NCBI RefSeq assembly: GCF_026745355.1
Contig: NC_079209.1
Coordinates: forward strand, 15,701,301-15,765,300
Source: Beta vulgaris subsp. vulgaris
Taxonomy: Eukaryota; Streptophyta; Magnoliopsida; Caryophyllales; Amaranthaceae
Direction of reading: 5' to 3'
DNA: 64,000 bases
Part shown: piece after piece, positions 59,241 to 64,000 of the stretch
How positions within the stretch are numbered: position 1 is the stretch's first letter
Layout: each line of letters begins with the position of its first letter
Program-made: the position numbers and the translations under genes
Notes under the pieces: model-generated
Databases searched by the model: none
What the model was told of the DNA's origin: nothing
Seen by the model: the letters and a program-made list of their open reading frames with translations, nothing else

Positions 59241-60030
59241 CAAGTTGTCGAGCTGTAGGCGTGCGACGAACGTCTTCACCACTATTGCCTTCACTTTCAC
59301 CCCCATCTAGCCTTGATGTTGCGTCGTCCTCCTCAAGTTTCTTGTTAAGGGCAGCGATTTGCTCATTTTGGAGTCGGAATGAGCATCTTTTTCTTCTCCA
59401 TCCTTCATTAATTTTTGGAGTAGAGTATTCATTTCAGCAAGTTGTTCCTGTATTAGCCCAGGTCACCATAACAGCAACAGTGTTTGACTGTGAAAATAGC
59501 AAGGGTTCCTCTAAGTGGAAAATCTTTAGAGGTGATGAGTCAACAATATCATCACTTGTTTCATTGTCACTCTCTATATTGAGTGGATCAAAGAGAGGAC
59601 TAGTATGTACGATCAGTTGTATGACTTATGAGATAAGAGTTGCTTTCATATTTGAGAAGCAATGAATAATGGCTTGCGTTTAGCCAAAGCGATTGAGCCA
59701 AACGCAGGGGCTTCACGCTCCTTCTATGAATCATGCATGATAGATGATTCAGTAGCAGCAGGCTTAAAGAGCTTTCTTTGCCTGGTAGGAACATTTACAG
59801 TTCGGAGCTTTGCAGCGGCAGTAACAACAACAACCTTTTTCATTCTTCTGGTGCAAAAACCAAGATCATATCATCCATAAAGTCACCCAGCGTTACAAAT
59901 TTTCATAGGGTGTCGGCAAATTTTATAGAAGATTGAGAGATGTTCTTGCTTGAGGCCATTTCTCAGATTTGTTGTTGATGACGAAACAGAGATGAGAGGC
60001 AGGGATTGTCTCATCGAGCGTGCCAAAATT

Positions 60031-60762
60031 TGTATAGACAAATTTCGAGTCAAAATATATACGACGAGAAACAAAGTAATAAAGAAATTATATTTCAATA
60101 ATGTATTGAGTACAATCTCCGTAAACAGTTTATAATGGAAAAATAAACTAAGTCCTCCGATTCTGTTCCGTAGCTTGAGAGTGACACGTGTTGGTGTCGT
60201 TGTGGAGCTGAGTGTAGACTGACGTGTTGTCAACGTCAACCTGAGTTTGAGTGTGGGGATAATGTTTTGTCAACGTCAACCTGAGTTTGAGTTTTGTTTG
60301 AGTGTATTCGAATGAGGTATGACAAAAGCTTGAATCTGATCAGTCAAATATGTTTGAGTGTATCTGAACAGTTGGCACAAATTTGATGTGCTTATTGACT
60401 ATCTGCAGAGAGAATTTCAACAGAAATTTATGAGCTCTTGAGAATAATAATTTTTCGATCCCCTCAGAAGGAGGTGAGGTGTATTTATAGGGAATGGAGA
60501 ACCTTTCATGGACTTGGTAGTTTATGGATTTGGATCGTTTATGACTTCAAAGTCTTTTCTTACTTTGCCATTCGACGATCCTATTTGGACTATAATATTG
60601 ACTAGCCCAAATAGTTGATAACCCAAATTATATTTGTTTGATTTAATTTGGAAATTTATTTAGGTGGACTAAAATAATTAAATTAGACTAATTATATTTA
60701 TTTTAGCTCAATAATAATTAATTCATTTTAATTGTAAAACACTTATAGATTTTGTGTCTACA
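60031..60762 (-). repeat. 5' LTR of the truncated gypsy element
   Basis: 732 bp, minus strand TGTAGACACAAAATC... to ...TTTGTCTATACA, followed by the PBS. Confidence 0.75.
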
Positions 60763-61340
60763 GACATTAAGGTGAAATGAAGACGGCGATGGTGAGATTT
60801 CCACTTTTTCTAGATTTTAGTGCTAAGCCAAAACTTGATGCTCTCGTGAAAGTCCCACTAGACCTACACATAAATTTCTCTCACTTAATGCCTGGTCTTG
60901 CACCCAAATGCCAGGTCTTGCACTGTGTTTGCAATCTTACTGCTAATAGGCAAGCCAGTGCAGCAAGTTCTGATCGCTAAAGTCCATGAAGCATTGACTT
61001 GTTCGTGCCTTGTTTTCCTGATATTCTAAGTTGTGTTGCACCATGTTCAGATTGGTGTATTAGTTTCTCTGCACGTAGTTGCAGTACTAACTCTTTCATT
61101 GATAGACAAATTTAATGTGAGAAAATGTATGATTTCTTTCTCCATCTACTCGAAGCAAATAAAGTTGTAAAACAGAGATGGTGTTTACAGGAGTTTGCTG
61201 TAGGGATGAAGTGAAAACGCTTTACGCCACGCAAGTGCTAGGCTGCTAGCTCTAGGTTCCTGTCACAAAAAGAAGTAGATTTCATCAAATCTCAGGACAC
61301 CAAAGTGAAAATTCTTTTGTTGTAGGAGCAGCTGCCATTA
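60763..61340. other. CRK 3' flank, otherwise unassigned
   Basis: The roughly 200 bp next to the CRK stop are probable 3' UTR. A short repeat of tgcc(t/a)ggtcttgcac occurs near 60891-60920. No gene recognised. Confidence 0.4.
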
Positions 61341-62871
<1,531 letters not shown>

Positions 62872-64000
62872 TGTTGCCACTCTATGTAAGTTCTATTGAC
62901 TATCAATCTAAGAATAATAGCAAACAATAATAGAATATCAAATAATAAAGCAGGAAAGAACACACCAGAAATTTTACGTGGAAACCCAAGAACTGAGAGA
63001 AAAACCACGAATCTGCACTAGGAATCGATGAATGTTTGATAGAGATTACAAAAGCACTCAAGAGCTCTCTCTAAAGCTTTTTCTCTCTCAAATATGTGTT
63101 TAGAGATGATGATAATGAATAAACATAATTAGGGTTTATATTTATACCCTCATTAATACCAAAAACCGGAAAAAACTAGGCTTTGCGGTTCGACACCCCG
63201 CGGCCGCGCTCGACAACCCGCGGGCGGACAGAACCCGTCAGTTTTGTCAGTTCTTCGTAAAATCGTCATAACTTTCTCGTTTCTCATCGGAATTGGACGT
63301 ATGACCTATCATTGGAAAGCTCTTGGAACAAGCTATCACCTCCACTTTGAATCACCTCAAAATCATTTATAGATTGAAAGATATGTCCATTCAAAGTTGG
63401 TCTTATGTCCCAAATGACGTTTTCCTTCTACGCAACCTCATCTCCACATCCATACACCTCCATGAGCTTCATATACTACCATATACCCAACAATCTCCCA
63501 CTTGGAGATAGGTGTAAGTGAAGAAAACTTCATACCTTCATCATCCTCTCATTCATCTCAACTCCTACACACAACTCCCACTGCAAAAGCAATCTCTAGT
63601 TGTGCCCAAACCATGACATACATCAAGCATCCCATGACAACATCTCCTTTACACCAAGGAAAATAATATTGAAGATTGCACCAACTCCAATACAAAAGAT
63701 ATCAAAGTCTACACCGACTTTGATTCTTAATCACTAAACTCCAAATCATTGCACCATCACTCCATGAACCTACACACCCTCCTACCCCGGAGGTCGGATC
63801 ACCTTAGAGACAAGCACAACCAAATGAAGATCCCTTCCTCTACAACTAAAGAAAATAACCACTTCCTCTCCAACCAAAGAAGCACATTGAAGTCTCATCA
63901 AACTTCAATAAAGCCAATTACCACCTAAGCCAAAGAAGCTTCTCATTGTTCTAAAAGCAAACTCACATTGCTCCCACTCGAACAATACACCCTTTGTTCC
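62872..64000 (-). mobile_element. Copia-like retrotransposon, 3' LTR and adjoining interior (partial)
   Basis: The probable LTR 62872-63492 has TGTTG...CAACA ends. Just inside it the minus strand reads ccaagtgggagattg, the polypurine tract typical of plant Copia elements, so the element is on the minus strand with its 3' LTR against the CRK gene. The LTR has a CT-rich leader region (63040-63095) and a GC-rich block near 63197-63230. 63493-64000 shows no coding frame; the element continues beyond the window. The left border is uncertain by some 20 bp because it coincides with conserved kinase codons. Confidence 0.6.

Larger units (their letters stand above)
58841..60762 (-). mobile_element. 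5' end of a Ty3/gypsy element (LTR, PBS, gag), truncated
   Basis: Minus strand order: LTR (60031-60762), PBS (TTTTGGCACGCTCGATGAGA, about 60011-60030), degenerate gag leader, gag core, then an abrupt end against the F-box relic at 58841. No second LTR in the window. Confidence 0.75.

Noticed and set aside
59883..60239. 118-residue minus-strand frame
   Set aside because: It crosses the LTR end and primer-binding site of a gypsy element, so it cannot be a native gene.

Overview
The window reads as flowering-plant nuclear DNA: split genes with GT-AG introns, plant-type gene families (ATK-type kinesin-14, thioredoxin-like CXXS1, ALG14, a cysteine-rich receptor-like kinase, F-box and PPR relics) and many nested plant transposons. 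The Retand-like Ty3/gypsy elements, a family I know from Silene, hint at Caryophyllales, but the species is not certain. I see no tRNA gene, rRNA gene or CRISPR array.

Layout. 1-7017: kinesin-14, 17 exons, with the motor-domain exons full of 1-nt indels. 8388-8742: a Tourist-like MITE. 9878-18111: a young Retand-like element (A) on the minus strand, with a fused gag-integrase ORF, tandem arrays and a spliced antisense gene. 18391-20712: CXXS1. 21139-23786: two Helitron-like elements, one holding a MITE. 24201-27155: a MITE split by a 5'-truncated LINE. 27359-29428: LTR debris and a MITE. 30677-36346: ALG14, whose large intron 2 holds nested foldback elements. 37078-39487: two Stowaway MITEs (one split by a third element) and a U6 retropseudogene.

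39664-56790 is a Russian-doll nest. A second Retand-like element (B) is split inside its antisense gene by a 12.3-kb Tekay/Del-like element (C, TSD GCGAC). The 3' LTR of C is split in turn by a 5.2-kb non-autonomous element (D, TSD TACAT) whose two LTRs are in inverted orientation. 56798-57771: a hairpin-ended element carrying a PPR gene fragment. 57973-58840: an F-box-associated pseudogene abutting a minus-strand gypsy gag/LTR fragment that runs to 60762. 61341-62871: the kinase exons of a CRK gene on the minus strand, abutted upstream by a Copia-like LTR that runs to the window end.

Host genes with clean reading frames are CXXS1, ALG14 and the CRK kinase exons. Single-base, mostly homopolymer-associated indels recur in the kinesin, the LINE, gag, the antisense gene and one LTR. 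I infer that residual assembly error explains a good part of the apparent gene damage. The most interesting items are the inverted-LTR element D, the antisense gene with its own promoter and hairpin-bearing tandem arrays seen in two diverged Retand-like copies, and the hairpin element with a captured PPR fragment.
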